From CAZPNX01 sp964518765 (GTDB taxonomy: Bacteria; Edwardsbacteria; AC1; EtOH8), in contig CAZFJC010000004.1 in assembly GCA_964518765.1 (NCBI GenBank), positions 1 through 64,000 of the forward strand: a DNA stretch of 64,000 nucleotides, written 5' to 3'. Below, piece by piece: positions 23,894 to 32,706 of the stretch. Positions within the stretch are counted from its first letter, which is position 1. Each line of letters begins with the position of its first letter. The notes below the pieces were generated by a model, which was given only the letters and a program-made list of their open reading frames with translations, was not told the DNA's origin and searched no databases. The translations under genes and the position numbers were made by a program.

Positions 23894-24644
23894 GTGAGGT
23901 CTCCCTGTTCTTCTGCTGATAAATATACTCCACCGTCCCCTGGGGCACCCACCCGCCGATGCCGCCGGGGAGCTGCACCAGCAGGTAATCCCCCCGCCTC
24001 TCACGAACCCTGACCTCGGTCCCGTCGTGAAGCAGCAGTATCTCTTTGAAGTCGGCGCCCGGCCCGGACAGGGCGCCGACCTCCTTGGCGGTGACCGCCG
24101 CCGGATCGGAGGCGCGCTCAGCCCGCCAAACCTGGGCCACTAAAAGGAAATACCCCCATCCCAGAATGGTCGGTACGGCCAACATAAGAAGCCACCTCCG
24201 ACCGGTGACCAAGTACAGAGAGGCCAGGATGGCCGCCGCCAGGAAGCACAGACCCGCCAGGTGCGCCGCCTCCCGGGCGGAGAAGAAAGTGAAAATGGAG
24301 GACAGCGCCTTCTCCAGCGGACCCGGCTGGGCGGCAGTTTTGTCCACCCGGTATCCCCTCAGGAATTGCAGGTTATGGGCTATGTCCGCATCCCGCGGGG
24401 CCAGGGCCCTGGCTTGGCGCAGCTGGACGATCGCCATCCCTATCTGTCCATTCTTGAAGTAGGCGTTGCCCAAGTTATAGCGGAGATGAGGGTGGTCTGC
24501 GGCCTCCAGCGCCCGGCGGTAGAACTCCACCGCGCCCGAATAGTCACCCGAGCTGTAGCTGGCATTGCCCTGGTTGTAGAGTTCGGCGGCGGGGTGTCCG
24601 GCCGGAGACGCCGCCAGGAACATCGACAGAAGAAGGCCGATCAT
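23886..24644 (-). CDS. batE: BatE-like TPR and SH3-domain membrane protein
   Basis: 252 aa. Signal peptide, TPR units about 20-100 (ELYNQGNASYSSGDYSGAVEFYRRAL, YNLGNAYFKNGQIGMAIVQL), two membrane helices about 125-175, and a C-terminal SH3-like domain (VGALSGPGADFKEILLLHDGTEVRV...GGWVPQGTVE). This is the BatE layout of the Bacteroides aerotolerance operon. It overlaps batD by 4 bp and ends the operon. The domain faces the periplasm, where Bat proteins are thought to form a complex. Confidence 0.85.
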   Translation of the reverse strand: MIGLLLSMFLAASPAGHPAAELYNQGNASYSSGDYSGAVEFYRRALEAADHPHLRYNLGNAYFKNGQIGMAIVQLRQARALAPRDADIAHNLQFLRGYRVDKTAAQPGPLEKALSSIFTFFSAREAAHLAGLCFLAAAILASLYLVTGRRWLLMLAVPTILGWGYFLLVAQVWRAERASDPAAVTAKEVGALSGPGADFKEILLLHDGTEVRVRERRGDYLLVQLPGGIGGWVPQGTVEYIYQQKNRETSLD

Positions 24645-26416
24645 AGCCTGCTCAGCGCCTCCCGGGCACGGGAGAATACCTCCTCGGGCCGGCGGCCGAA
24701 AAGCGACGGCGAGAACCTGGCCGTCTCGCAGTCGGTGATCAATTTTATTAAGCCGTCCAACGTCTCGACTGACACCCCCTTTTCGCCAAGCAGCTTTTCC
24801 AGTTGTTCGGTGGTGGTCGCCCCAGTTTCGATGTCGAACCGGTCCCCGACGTATCCCAGCACCGCCTGGTGCAGGGCGGCGTAGAACTCCCTATCCTGGC
24901 CACGCTTTAGATAACCCTCGGCCAGAGCCAAACGCTTCTTGGCCAGCTTGCCGGAGCGTGTGCGGCGGGCGTACCCCCGGTCCGACTCCAGCCGTCTCCG
25001 GTGGTCCCGCAGGGCCAATGCCCCGGCCATCATGGCCAGGGAGCCGCCATACATGGCCAGCAGGATCCAGTGGCTGGCCGGTGCCGAGGTCCTCAGGTCC
25101 GTCATATCGGGTTTGATGTGCGAGATGTCGCTCCCCAGCACCCTCAGGCCCGAGGCCTCGGCTAGCGGGACGGCGCGCCCGCAGCCGGTGGCGATGCACT
25201 CGAACGCCCCGGCCTCGGCCGTGTAGTATGACTTGGTCCTGGGGTTGAAGAACGCCAATTTTATCGCCGGCAGACGATAGTTGCCGTCGGCCTGCGCCAG
25301 CACCGGGAAGCTGAAGGTCTTGGTGCCGCGCACCGCGCCGCCGGCCGCTTGCACGCTCTCCTTGACCTCGGGATCGAGTATCCTGAGGCCGGGCACCGGC
25401 GGGATGGTCGGCTTCTCTATCAGCCTGACATTGCCGGTGCCCGAGACTTTGACCGTCAAGGTGACCGGCTGGCTGCCGGTGATGCGGCTGCTGTCCAGCC
25501 AGGCCGTCATGGTGAACTGACCGACGCCGCCCGAGAACTCGGCCGGCCTCCCCTCCTGGGGCAGGGGCAGGGCGGTGATCGAAACCTGCTTCGACGATAT
25601 CCTGGCCACCCGCTCGCTGCCGAAGAAATCGAAGAAATCCCGCGGCGGCTGGGAGACGCCGACGTTGAGGCTTAGGGCTCCGGCCTTATGCTCCCCGGCC
25701 GACATGGGGAAAAGGGCCACCCGTTTCAGTGTCATGGCGTTATACTTCTTGCCGTCCACCGTCCTGGGCTGGAATTCGATCTTGTTGGCGTCATATAGCT
25801 TTTCGGCCCAGAAGCCGCTGAACTCCGGGGCCTCGGCCATCTCCAGGCCGGTTATCCTGAGCCGGGTGAAGAGGGTGTAATCAACGTTCACCTGCTCTCC
25901 GACGTAAACCGTTCTCCGATCGGCCGTGGCCGAAATAAAGAGGTTGCCCTCCAGCGAAGCCCCGGACGGCGCCGCCTGAACCTGGGCCTGGCCGCCCTGG
26001 GCCTGGGCTCCGGGCTGGGCCGTTTTTACTACTTCTATCTCGATGGGCTGGCTTTGGTGCTCCTGGCCCTGGTAGCTCAGGCGGCATGGCCCGATGGTCA
26101 GCTTCCCCAGCCTCTTGGCCGAGAGCACATAGATGAAGTTGACCGACGACTGTTTCTTTATCTGACCGTTTATGATCTGAACGCTGGTGGACGACGATTG
26201 CGACTGGCTCAGCAGGTTGAAGTCGGACATCTCCGGCAGCTTGGGCTGAGGTACGCTGGCCATGTCCTCCCCCTGCACCTGCACCGTCAGGACGAACTCC
26301 TGCCCCAACCCCACCGTGCTCCGGTCTACCGAAGCAGACAGGTTGAGCCCGGCTCCCATCAGCCCCTGGGCCACAGCGCCGATAGCTATTATTATATAGT
26401 AATATCTCCTAAACAT
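24641..26416 (-). CDS. batD: BatD-like membrane protein
   Basis: 591 aa. Signal peptide, several Ig-like beta domains over about 25-390 (opening LNLSASVDRSTVGLGQEFVLTVQVQG is typical of BatD), one transmembrane helix near residue 435-455 and a cytoplasmic helical tail. BatD of the aerotolerance operon is a large periplasmic scaffold. 67 bp separate it from the upstream batB-batC frame; batE overlaps its stop. Family assignment is supported by the domain order and operon. Confidence 0.88.
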   Translation of the reverse strand: MFRRYYYIIIAIGAVAQGLMGAGLNLSASVDRSTVGLGQEFVLTVQVQGEDMASVPQPKLPEMSDFNLLSQSQSSSTSVQIINGQIKKQSSVNFIYVLSAKRLGKLTIGPCRLSYQGQEHQSQPIEIEVVKTAQPGAQAQGGQAQVQAAPSGASLEGNLFISATADRRTVYVGEQVNVDYTLFTRLRITGLEMAEAPEFSGFWAEKLYDANKIEFQPRTVDGKKYNAMTLKRVALFPMSAGEHKAGALSLNVGVSQPPRDFFDFFGSERVARISSKQVSITALPLPQEGRPAEFSGGVGQFTMTAWLDSSRITGSQPVTLTVKVSGTGNVRLIEKPTIPPVPGLRILDPEVKESVQAAGGAVRGTKTFSFPVLAQADGNYRLPAIKLAFFNPRTKSYYTAEAGAFECIATGCGRAVPLAEASGLRVLGSDISHIKPDMTDLRTSAPASHWILLAMYGGSLAMMAGALALRDHRRRLESDRGYARRTRSGKLAKKRLALAEGYLKRGQDREFYAALHQAVLGYVGDRFDIETGATTTEQLEKLLGEKGVSVETLDGLIKLITDCETARFSPSLFGRRPEEVFSRAREALSRL

Positions 26417-26483
26417 TCGAACCGGTCTGTCCGCTTATTCTGCGTCTGTCGGATTTTTCCGCTTTCAACATTGGTATTTCATT

Positions 26484-28136
26484 TCACCAGTCCTTCTCTA
26501 CTTTGGCCTGCTTCCTCTGCTTCTCCTGTTGCTTCTTCAGGTCCTGCTTCTCCCGGTTCTGCAGCGCCTGCAGCACCCTTTCCGCCTCCTCCCGGCTCAT
26601 CTGGCCCTTCTGGGGCTGGGGCTTCTGCTGTGGTTGCTGGTTCTGCTGCTGGTCCTTTTTCTGTTGTGTGGAATCCCCCTGGTTTTTCTGCTGGTCCTTC
26701 ATCCTTAGCGTCAGCTCCAGATTCTGCTTGGCCTGGATGTCGTTGGGATTGAGCAATAGCGACATGGTGTAGGCCTGGATGGCCTGGTCCAGCCCGCCCT
26801 GGCGGTAGGCGCAGTTGCCGATATTGTACATGGTGCGGGCCTGGAGCCGACGGTCCCTGGAGAGCATGGCCAACTGGAACTCGGAGGCCGCCTCCTGGTG
26901 CTTGCCCTGCTTATACAGTGCCCGACCCAGGTTGTAATGGATCTTGGGGTTGTCCGGCTCCAGCACTAGGGCCTCCTGATAGCGGTCGTGGGCCTCCTGG
27001 AAGTTTCCCTTCTTCATCTGAGCGTTGCCGGCCCTCATCTTGGCGCCCACCCCGGCCCCGGCCGCATCGGCCAGGAGCAAAAAGACGAAGACGGGCAAAA
27101 GACGAAACTTCATACTTTTGAACTGCAAACGGGGAAAGCTGAACCACGCCCCCCGACGGTCGCTTATTAAAATTGAAAGGAAAATGAGAATGAACGAAAC
27201 CAGCAGGAACCCCTGGTACCTTTCCTCCCGCTCCACAAATTCGCCGCCCTCCAGCTCCTTCTTGCGCAGTCGGTCAAGCTCCGAGGCTAGGTTGTCCAGG
27301 CTCAGCCCCTCGGACCGGTAGTAGCGGCCGTCCGTCTCCCTAGCCATCACCAGAAGCAGCCTCTCGGCCAGGCGCGAGATCACCAACTTGTCCTCGGTGT
27401 CCTTCTTGTAGGTGGTGGAGCCGCCGGCGGCCTCGGGGATGGTCGAGCCCTCGTGGGTGCCGACTCCCACTATGTATAGTCTGGCGCCCAGGTCCTTGAG
27501 CATCCGGGCCGCGGCCGCGGGGTCCCCCTCCAGGTTGTCGCCGTCGGTTATCAGAATGACCGCCCGTGATCCCTCCTCCTGGGGGGTGAACATTGAGGCC
27601 GAGACCTCCAGGGCCCGCTGGATGTTGGTGCCGGGCCGGGGCATAGCCAGAGGGTCGATAATGTCCAGAAAGAGCTTGGCTGCCTCGACATCGGTCGTCA
27701 GCGGGCACAGGACATGGGCGTCGCCGGCGAAGGCCACAATGGCCACGCGGTTGCCGGTCAGGGACTCTAGAATCGAGGAGAGCTCCACCTTGGCCCGCTC
27801 CAACCGCGAGGGTCTGATGTCCTGGGCCAGCATGCTCTTGGAGGCGTCCAGGGCAATGATCACGTCAATGCCCCGCCCTTTGTAGATCTGGAGCTTTTCG
27901 CCCCAGCGCGGCCTGGCGGCCGCAACGATGAGCAGGCCCAGCCCCAAGGTAAAGAGGACGCCCTTGAGCCACCACAGCCCCTGATGGCGCGAGTCGGCCA
28001 GCATCGGGCCCAGCTCCCGGTCGGCGAATCTATCAAGGCGTCGCCGTGCTATCAGCCAGCCAGCGACAAACCCCAGCGGCAGCAACGGCAGCGCCAACAA
28101 CAGGTACCGAAGATTGGGGGCGCCCCAGAAGATCAT
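26484..28136 (-). CDS. BatB-BatC fusion: vWA plus TPR protein
   Basis: 550 aa from the ATG at 28136, which overlaps the batA stop by ATGA. Residues about 1-320 are BatB: membrane helix, vWA domain with DASKS, Thr in PGTNIQ and TDGDN, then a second helix. Without a stop the frame continues through what looks like the signal peptide of BatC (KFRLLPVFVFLLLADAAGAG, internal ATG at 27113) into three TPR units and a charged Gln/Lys-rich tail. In most genomes these are two genes. Either a true fusion or loss of an intergenic stop; no ribosome site precedes the internal ATG, which favours fusion. Confidence 0.85.
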   Translation of the reverse strand: MIFWGAPNLRYLLLALPLLPLGFVAGWLIARRRLDRFADRELGPMLADSRHQGLWWLKGVLFTLGLGLLIVAAARPRWGEKLQIYKGRGIDVIIALDASKSMLAQDIRPSRLERAKVELSSILESLTGNRVAIVAFAGDAHVLCPLTTDVEAAKLFLDIIDPLAMPRPGTNIQRALEVSASMFTPQEEGSRAVILITDGDNLEGDPAAAARMLKDLGARLYIVGVGTHEGSTIPEAAGGSTTYKKDTEDKLVISRLAERLLLVMARETDGRYYRSEGLSLDNLASELDRLRKKELEGGEFVEREERYQGFLLVSFILIFLSILISDRRGAWFSFPRLQFKSMKFRLLPVFVFLLLADAAGAGVGAKMRAGNAQMKKGNFQEAHDRYQEALVLEPDNPKIHYNLGRALYKQGKHQEAASEFQLAMLSRDRRLQARTMYNIGNCAYRQGGLDQAIQAYTMSLLLNPNDIQAKQNLELTLRMKDQQKNQGDSTQQKKDQQQNQQPQQKPQPQKGQMSREEAERVLQALQNREKQDLKKQQEKQRKQAKVEKDW

Positions 28137-29110
28137 GGCAGCCTCCGGAGAAGCACGGCAGACAAAAACCATCCCAGGGCCATCAGCACCAGCGCCGGCA
28201 GCATGAAGACACCAGCCCTCTCCTGGTAGACGGTCTGCTCCCTGACCTTATAGGTCACCGGCTCCATTTTGTCGATCTGGTCGTAGATCATCTTCAGGCC
28301 CTCGGCGTCCGTGGCTAAAAAGAACTCCCCGCCGGTGGTCCGGGCGATCTCCTTTAGCGTTCTGGCATCCAGGTCCAGTTCCACCTGGACGTAGCGCCGG
28401 CCGAAGAATGGGTCCTGGACCGGCATGGGCACCGGCCCCTTGGAGCCGACCCCGATGCAGTAGACCTTGATACTGCAGGCCTGGGCCAGCCTGGCGGCCG
28501 AGGCCGGGTCTATCTCCCCGGCGTTGTTTCGGCCGTCGGTCAAAAGGATGACCACCCTGTCCTTGGAGCGGGAGTCCTTGAGTCGGTTGACCGCGGCCGC
28601 CAGCCCCATGCCGATGGCGGTGCCGTCCTCCATCATGCCGAAATCCACCCGGTCGATAAGCTGGTTCACGATGGCCTTGTCGGCGGTCAGGGGGCACTGG
28701 GTGAGGGCGTAGCCCGAGAAGACCACCAGCCCGATGCGGTCTCCGGTACGCCGGGCCACGAATTCCTTGGCCCGCTCCTTGGCCACGAACAGGCGGTTTT
28801 TGGGCGAAAAGTCCTCGGCCTGCATGGTACCGGAAACGTCCAGACACAGCATGATGTCCACCCCCCGGCCCTCGGTCTCCTGGAACATCCTTCCCCTCTG
28901 CGGCCGGGCCAGGGCCAGCACCATCAGCGCCAGCCCGGCCAGGTTGAGCGCCAGGATAAGGTGCTTCCAGATCCTTCCCTGACCGTGATGGGACCTGAAA
29001 AAGGTGAGGTCCGGGAAGCGGAGGGCCCCGGTGCGCTTGCGCAGCTCCAGCCAGGCCAAGGCGGCCAGCGGCACTAAAAGCAGCAGGTAGAGCGGCGAGG
29101 CGAATCTCAT
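28133..29110 (-). CDS. batA: BatA-like vWA membrane protein
   Basis: 325 aa. Two N-terminal membrane helices (about 5-20 and 50-70), a vWA domain with intact MIDAS (DVSGTM, Thr in EDGTAIG, TDGRN), and a C-terminal helix. The start of the protein (MRFASPLYLLLLVPLAALAW) is typical of BatA. It overlaps both neighbours by 4 bp. In aerotolerance operons BatA and BatB form a membrane complex regulated by the MoxR ATPase. Confidence 0.9.
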   Translation of the reverse strand: MRFASPLYLLLLVPLAALAWLELRKRTGALRFPDLTFFRSHHGQGRIWKHLILALNLAGLALMVLALARPQRGRMFQETEGRGVDIMLCLDVSGTMQAEDFSPKNRLFVAKERAKEFVARRTGDRIGLVVFSGYALTQCPLTADKAIVNQLIDRVDFGMMEDGTAIGMGLAAAVNRLKDSRSKDRVVILLTDGRNNAGEIDPASAARLAQACSIKVYCIGVGSKGPVPMPVQDPFFGRRYVQVELDLDARTLKEIARTTGGEFFLATDAEGLKMIYDQIDKMEPVTYKVREQTVYQERAGVFMLPALVLMALGWFLSAVLLRRLP

Positions 29111-30030
29111 TCCGTGGCGCTCCCGTCGGAGGTGATCTTCTCCGGCTGCGGGGTCGTTTTATCGACCAGACCGCGGACTATCTCCACCGCCTTCTCCATC
29201 TCGGCCCGCGGCGGCACTATCTTGGCGTACTTGACCATGTCGGCCCTGGACAGGAAGGAGACGAAACCCTCCCGGTGCGGAGCTTTTCCCGATTTCAGGT
29301 TCTGGGCGATTTCGGTGGTGGTCTGTTCCAGGGCGCTGAATCCGAAGCGCCGCTCTACGTAGCGCTTGGTGATCTCGGACAGCGTATAATAGTAGCGCTT
29401 TATCTGGCCCCTGTCCAACCATTCGGCCACCGGGATCGAGTCCAGTGCTTTGAGCGCCTCCTCCCAGGCCGGCAGAGGTGCCAGCAGCTGCTCCCGGTAA
29501 CGAAGATATCGGAGGTACAGCCGGTAACCCAACCAGGCCAGGGCCGCCAGCAGCAAAATGGCGGCCGGCACCAGCCACAGCCAGTGGTTGGGAAAGGCCT
29601 CGGCCGCCTTGAGGTCGTGGATGTCCTGCATCTTGTCCGGCAGGACGCTGGAGATGACCACCTTCAGGGTGTCGCTGCGGAGGGTGTCGATCTTGTCGCC
29701 TTGGGCGACTAAGAACACAAAACTCGGCAATACGAAAGTGCCGGGTTTGAACCCCGCCAGCTTCAGGTCGTAGAAGTGCTGGTTGCGACCCCGATGGGCC
29801 CTGGTCTTCTCCTTCTGGCCGACCACCATGAAGGTGCCCAGGGAGTCGGCCAGTGGTCCGGAGATCCTGGCATCGTTGTCGGCCTCCAGCCTCAGGGTGA
29901 CCACGAACTGGTCCCCCACCGTCAACCGCCTCTGGATGAAGGAGGTCGCCAGCTTCGGAGGCTCGGCCCATGATGCCGTAGCCGGCATCCAGGCCGCAAG
30001 CAAAGCGATGATATGTGTTCTTCTGATCAA
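29107..30030 (-). CDS. BatD-related membrane protein with N-terminal periplasmic domain
   Basis: 307 aa from TTG 30030, which overlaps the stop of the IMPACT gene by TTGA; longer reading is possible but gives no signal peptide. Signal peptide about 1-20, an Ig-like domain (RRLTVGDQFVVTLRLEAD), one membrane helix about 155-178, and a helical cytoplasmic tail (RGQIKRYYYTLSEITKRYVERRFGFSALEQTT) shared with DUF4381/BatD-type proteins. It lies just before batA, the usual position of this accessory component. Confidence 0.75.
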   Translation of the reverse strand: MIRRTHIIALLAAWMPATASWAEPPKLATSFIQRRLTVGDQFVVTLRLEADNDARISGPLADSLGTFMVVGQKEKTRAHRGRNQHFYDLKLAGFKPGTFVLPSFVFLVAQGDKIDTLRSDTLKVVISSVLPDKMQDIHDLKAAEAFPNHWLWLVPAAILLLAALAWLGYRLYLRYLRYREQLLAPLPAWEEALKALDSIPVAEWLDRGQIKRYYYTLSEITKRYVERRFGFSALEQTTTEIAQNLKSGKAPHREGFVSFLSRADMVKYAKIVPPRAEMEKAVEIVRGLVDKTTPQPEKITSDGSATE

Positions 30031-30410
30031 ACCTTGTCCAATATGGCCCCGGCCGCTTGGCGGACATGCTTGAACCTGTCGGCGCCCAGGTGCTCGCCCC
30101 CATACCACCGGGTGACCACCACGCAGCGGTTTAACACCTGCCTCTGCCTCATGATCTCCAGCACCATCACCCCGGCCCCGGACTCCTTGGATGGCGACCG
30201 GTAACCATCGTTCTTGTACTCGGAAACTCTCCCGTCCGGGCCCGAGATCCTGTAGGCGACGATGTGGTGGTCGGCATCCCGGAACCTTTTGGGCTTGAGA
30301 AGCTCCTTCATGCCCTGTTCGAACTCGGCCATCGAGCTCATCGGGAAGCTGGCCGCGGCGTACTTGGATCCCCTGTCCACGGCGATCGGATTGATAAGTT
30401 CGACGGCCAT
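30027..30410 (-). CDS. IMPACT/YigZ-family protein (UPF0029)
   Basis: 127 aa, matching only the N-terminal UPF0029 domain of YigZ/IMPACT; typical bacterial proteins are about 200 aa. Features: YRISGPDGRVSEYKNDGYRSPSKESGAG, RCVVVTRWYGGEHLGADRF. The family is implicated in translation control and binds nucleic acid or ribosomes; the precise role here is not known. It sits inside the Bat operon, overlapping its downstream neighbour, an unusual place. Confidence 0.85.
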   Translation of the reverse strand: MAVELINPIAVDRGSKYAAASFPMSSMAEFEQGMKELLKPKRFRDADHHIVAYRISGPDGRVSEYKNDGYRSPSKESGAGVMVLEIMRQRQVLNRCVVVTRWYGGEHLGADRFKHVRQAAGAILDKV

Positions 30411-30414
30411 ACCC

Positions 30415-31308
30415 TTAGTGCGCCCTCTGCGCCCTCATCCTGAAGAAACGGTGCAGCTTGGGCACGAAGTCCTCATCGCCGGTCACGCTCACTAGGTCCA
30501 CGCCGCTCGCCTTCAGCAAGCGCTCGGTGCCGGCCCGCTGCCCGGCCTGGAAGAGCCGATATCCCTCCCGCAGCCTCCGGTCCGAGGTGTCCACGGTGAT
30601 TATCTCCCCTGTCTCCATGTCCTCAAGGTCGGCCAGGCCGGCCGCTGGCAACTCGGCCTCGGCCCGGTCGCGGATCGCCATGGCCACCAGGTCGTGGCGG
30701 CGGGCTGCCACCCCCAGCGGGGTTTTGAAAAGCTCAGGGCCGTACCCCGGGCCAGCGAAGTCGCCGATGAGGATAACGATGGCCCGGTGCTTCAGCACCC
30801 GCATTAGAAACTCCAGAGCGGCCCCGGGCGCCGTGCCCCGGCCAAGCGGCTGGAAGGCCAGGATGTCACGGATGAGGCGCATCACGTGCAACCGTCCCTT
30901 GCGCGGCGGCACGAACTTCTCCACCCGGTCGGTGAAGAACAGCAGCCCCACCTTGTCGTTGTTGCGCACCGCCGAGAAGGCCATGGTGGCCGCCACCTGG
31001 GCCGCCTGCTCCAACTTGAACCTGGCCCGGGTGCCGAAGTGGGCCGATCCCGAGGCGTCCAGGCATAGGATGACCGTCAGCTCCCTCTCCTCCACGAACT
31101 TACGGACATAGGGCCGCCCCATGCGGGCGGTCACCCGCCAATCGATGGAGCGGACGTCGTCTCCCGGCAGATACTCGCGGATGTCCACGAACTCCAAGCC
31201 GGTGCCCTTAAAGGTCGACTTATACTCGCCGGCGAAGGTGGTGTTGACGATCCTCCTGGTGCGAAGCTCTATCTGGCGGAGCTTTTTGACGAAGTCGGGC
31301 GAAAGCAT
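30415..31308 (-). CDS. DUF58-family protein of the MoxR/Bat operon
   Basis: 297 aa. The centre carries the DUF58 signature YLPGDDVRSIDWRVTARMGRPYVRKFVEERE, followed by a vWA-like fold with DASGS. No membrane segment. DUF58 proteins sit between MoxR and BatA in nearly all such operons, and MoxR AAA+ proteins are thought to remodel them. No ribosome site is visible before the ATG, because a repeat element ends 13 bp upstream at 31321-31458. Confidence 0.9.
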   Translation of the reverse strand: MLSPDFVKKLRQIELRTRRIVNTTFAGEYKSTFKGTGLEFVDIREYLPGDDVRSIDWRVTARMGRPYVRKFVEERELTVILCLDASGSAHFGTRARFKLEQAAQVAATMAFSAVRNNDKVGLLFFTDRVEKFVPPRKGRLHVMRLIRDILAFQPLGRGTAPGAALEFLMRVLKHRAIVILIGDFAGPGYGPELFKTPLGVAARRHDLVAMAIRDRAEAELPAAGLADLEDMETGEIITVDTSDRRLREGYRLFQAGQRAGTERLLKASGVDLVSVTGDEDFVPKLHRFFRMRAQRAH

Positions 31309-31320
31309 GCTAAAAACTGA

Positions 31321-31458
31321 ATGTCATCCTGAGAAGCCTCCCTGTCTTTCGAGTTGAAGGATGACTCCTTTTGTACACAATGGATTCGAATTCGGCGAAT
31401 GGCCTTGTCGTTGTCGCCATTATCGGGCCGTTATCCTTCAATCTGCCGGGCATGATGC
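31321..31458. repeat. Degenerate TGTCATCCTGAG-type repeat between moxR and DUF58 gene
   Basis: Left end TGTCATCCTGAGAAG (31322-31336) and a run GTTGAAGGATGA match the copies at 47476, 49873 and 60839. The right end (CATGATG) is decayed. It occupies most of the 175-bp moxR-DUF58 spacer in an otherwise tightly packed operon. Confidence 0.6.
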
Positions 31459-31483
31459 CTATCCTAGATTGACACCCAGCGGG

Positions 31484-32482
31484 TCAGGGCACCTCCACCC
31501 CGGCCAGGATCCTTTGGACCACGTCGTCGGTGGTCACCTCCTCGGCCTCGGCCTCGTAGGTAAGGATGATGCGGTGGCGCAGGACGTCGGCCGCCAGCTC
31601 CTTGATGTCCTCGGGGATGACGAAGCCGCGCCGCTTGAGAAAGGCCATGGCCCGGGCGGTGGTGGTCAGGTAGATGGAGGCCCGGGGCGAGGCTCCGAAC
31701 CGGATCAACGGCTTTAGCTCTGGCAGGCCGTGCTTCTCCGGCTCCCGGGTGGCGAACACCAGGTCTAGGATATAGTCGCGGATCTTGGCGTCCACATAGA
31801 TCCTCTGGCACAGCCCCCTGGCCTGGGCCATCTCCGCCGGCGTCACCACCGGCTTGATCTGGGGCTCGCCCTGGACCGCGATCCGCTCCACTACCTCCCG
31901 CTCCTCCTCTTTGGAGGGGTAGGTGACCTTGAGCTTCAAGAGAAAGCGATCCAGCTGGGCCTCGGGCAGGGGGTAGGTGCCCTCCTGCTCGATGGGGTTC
32001 TGGGTGGCCAGCACCATGAAGGGATCGTCCAGCTTGAAGGTCTGCCCGCCGATGGTCACCTGGCGCTCCTGCATGGCCTCTAAAAGGGCGCTCTGCACCT
32101 TGGGCGGGGTGCGGTTGATCTCGTCGGCCAGGATCAGGTTGGAGAAAATCGGGCCTTTGCTGGTGATGAAATCGCCGGTCTTCTGGTTGTAGATCTGGGT
32201 GCCGATGATGTCGGCCGGCAGGAGGTCGGGGGTGAACTGGATGCGCTGGAACCCGGCCTTGATGGCCGCCGCCAGGGTCCGCACCGCGTAGGTCTTGGCC
32301 AGCCCCGGCACGCCCTCGATCAGCAGGTGCCCGTTGGCCAAAAGGCCCACCAGCATCCGGCTCACCAGGTACTGCTGGCCGACGATGGCCCTGCCTACCT
32401 CGGCCGAGACCTTCTGGGCTACGATGCTCGCCTTTTCGATCTCCTGGTTTATCTTCTGGATGTCTTCGCCGTAGTTCTCCAT
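31484..32482 (-). CDS. MoxR-family AAA+ ATPase
   Basis: 332 aa from ATG 32482, with GGAGG 5 nt upstream. Walker A GVPGLAKT, Walker B LADEINR, sensor 1 TQNP, C-terminal lid (FGASPRASI). MoxR ATPases act as chaperone-like remodelers that mature vWA or metal-containing complexes. First gene of the leftward Bat operon, driven by the promoter at 32656-32684 after a 170-nt leader. Confidence 0.95.
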   Translation of the reverse strand: MENYGEDIQKINQEIEKASIVAQKVSAEVGRAIVGQQYLVSRMLVGLLANGHLLIEGVPGLAKTYAVRTLAAAIKAGFQRIQFTPDLLPADIIGTQIYNQKTGDFITSKGPIFSNLILADEINRTPPKVQSALLEAMQERQVTIGGQTFKLDDPFMVLATQNPIEQEGTYPLPEAQLDRFLLKLKVTYPSKEEEREVVERIAVQGEPQIKPVVTPAEMAQARGLCQRIYVDAKIRDYILDLVFATREPEKHGLPELKPLIRFGASPRASIYLTTTARAMAFLKRRGFVIPEDIKELAADVLRHRIILTYEAEAEEVTTDDVVQRILAGVEVP

Positions 32483-32655
32483 ATCAGCCTCCGTTTCGAA
32501 ATCTGGTTCCTTCGACCGAGGAGAACGGGGAGTGGTAATATCCACCGTCTCCGAGGCCCTTAGCGCCCTTTGCAATTTATTGTCCCTCCCAGGTGAAAAA
32601 GAATGGCAGACAATGTCGTTGCCCCAGCCGGCATCCTCTACCATTACCTGGATGT

Positions 32656-32684
32656 ATTATAATCAAATTTCCCCGTTTCGTCAA
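32656..32684 (-). promoter_or_regulatory. Sigma70-type promoter of the moxR-bat operon
   Basis: TTGACG (32684-32679), 17-bp spacer, TATAAT (32661-32656). It lies between moxR and the end of feoAB. No gene is present in 32483-32650, which is the transcribed leader. Confidence 0.8.
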
Positions 32685-32706
32685 TACGGACCGCCCCCGG
32701 GAATTC

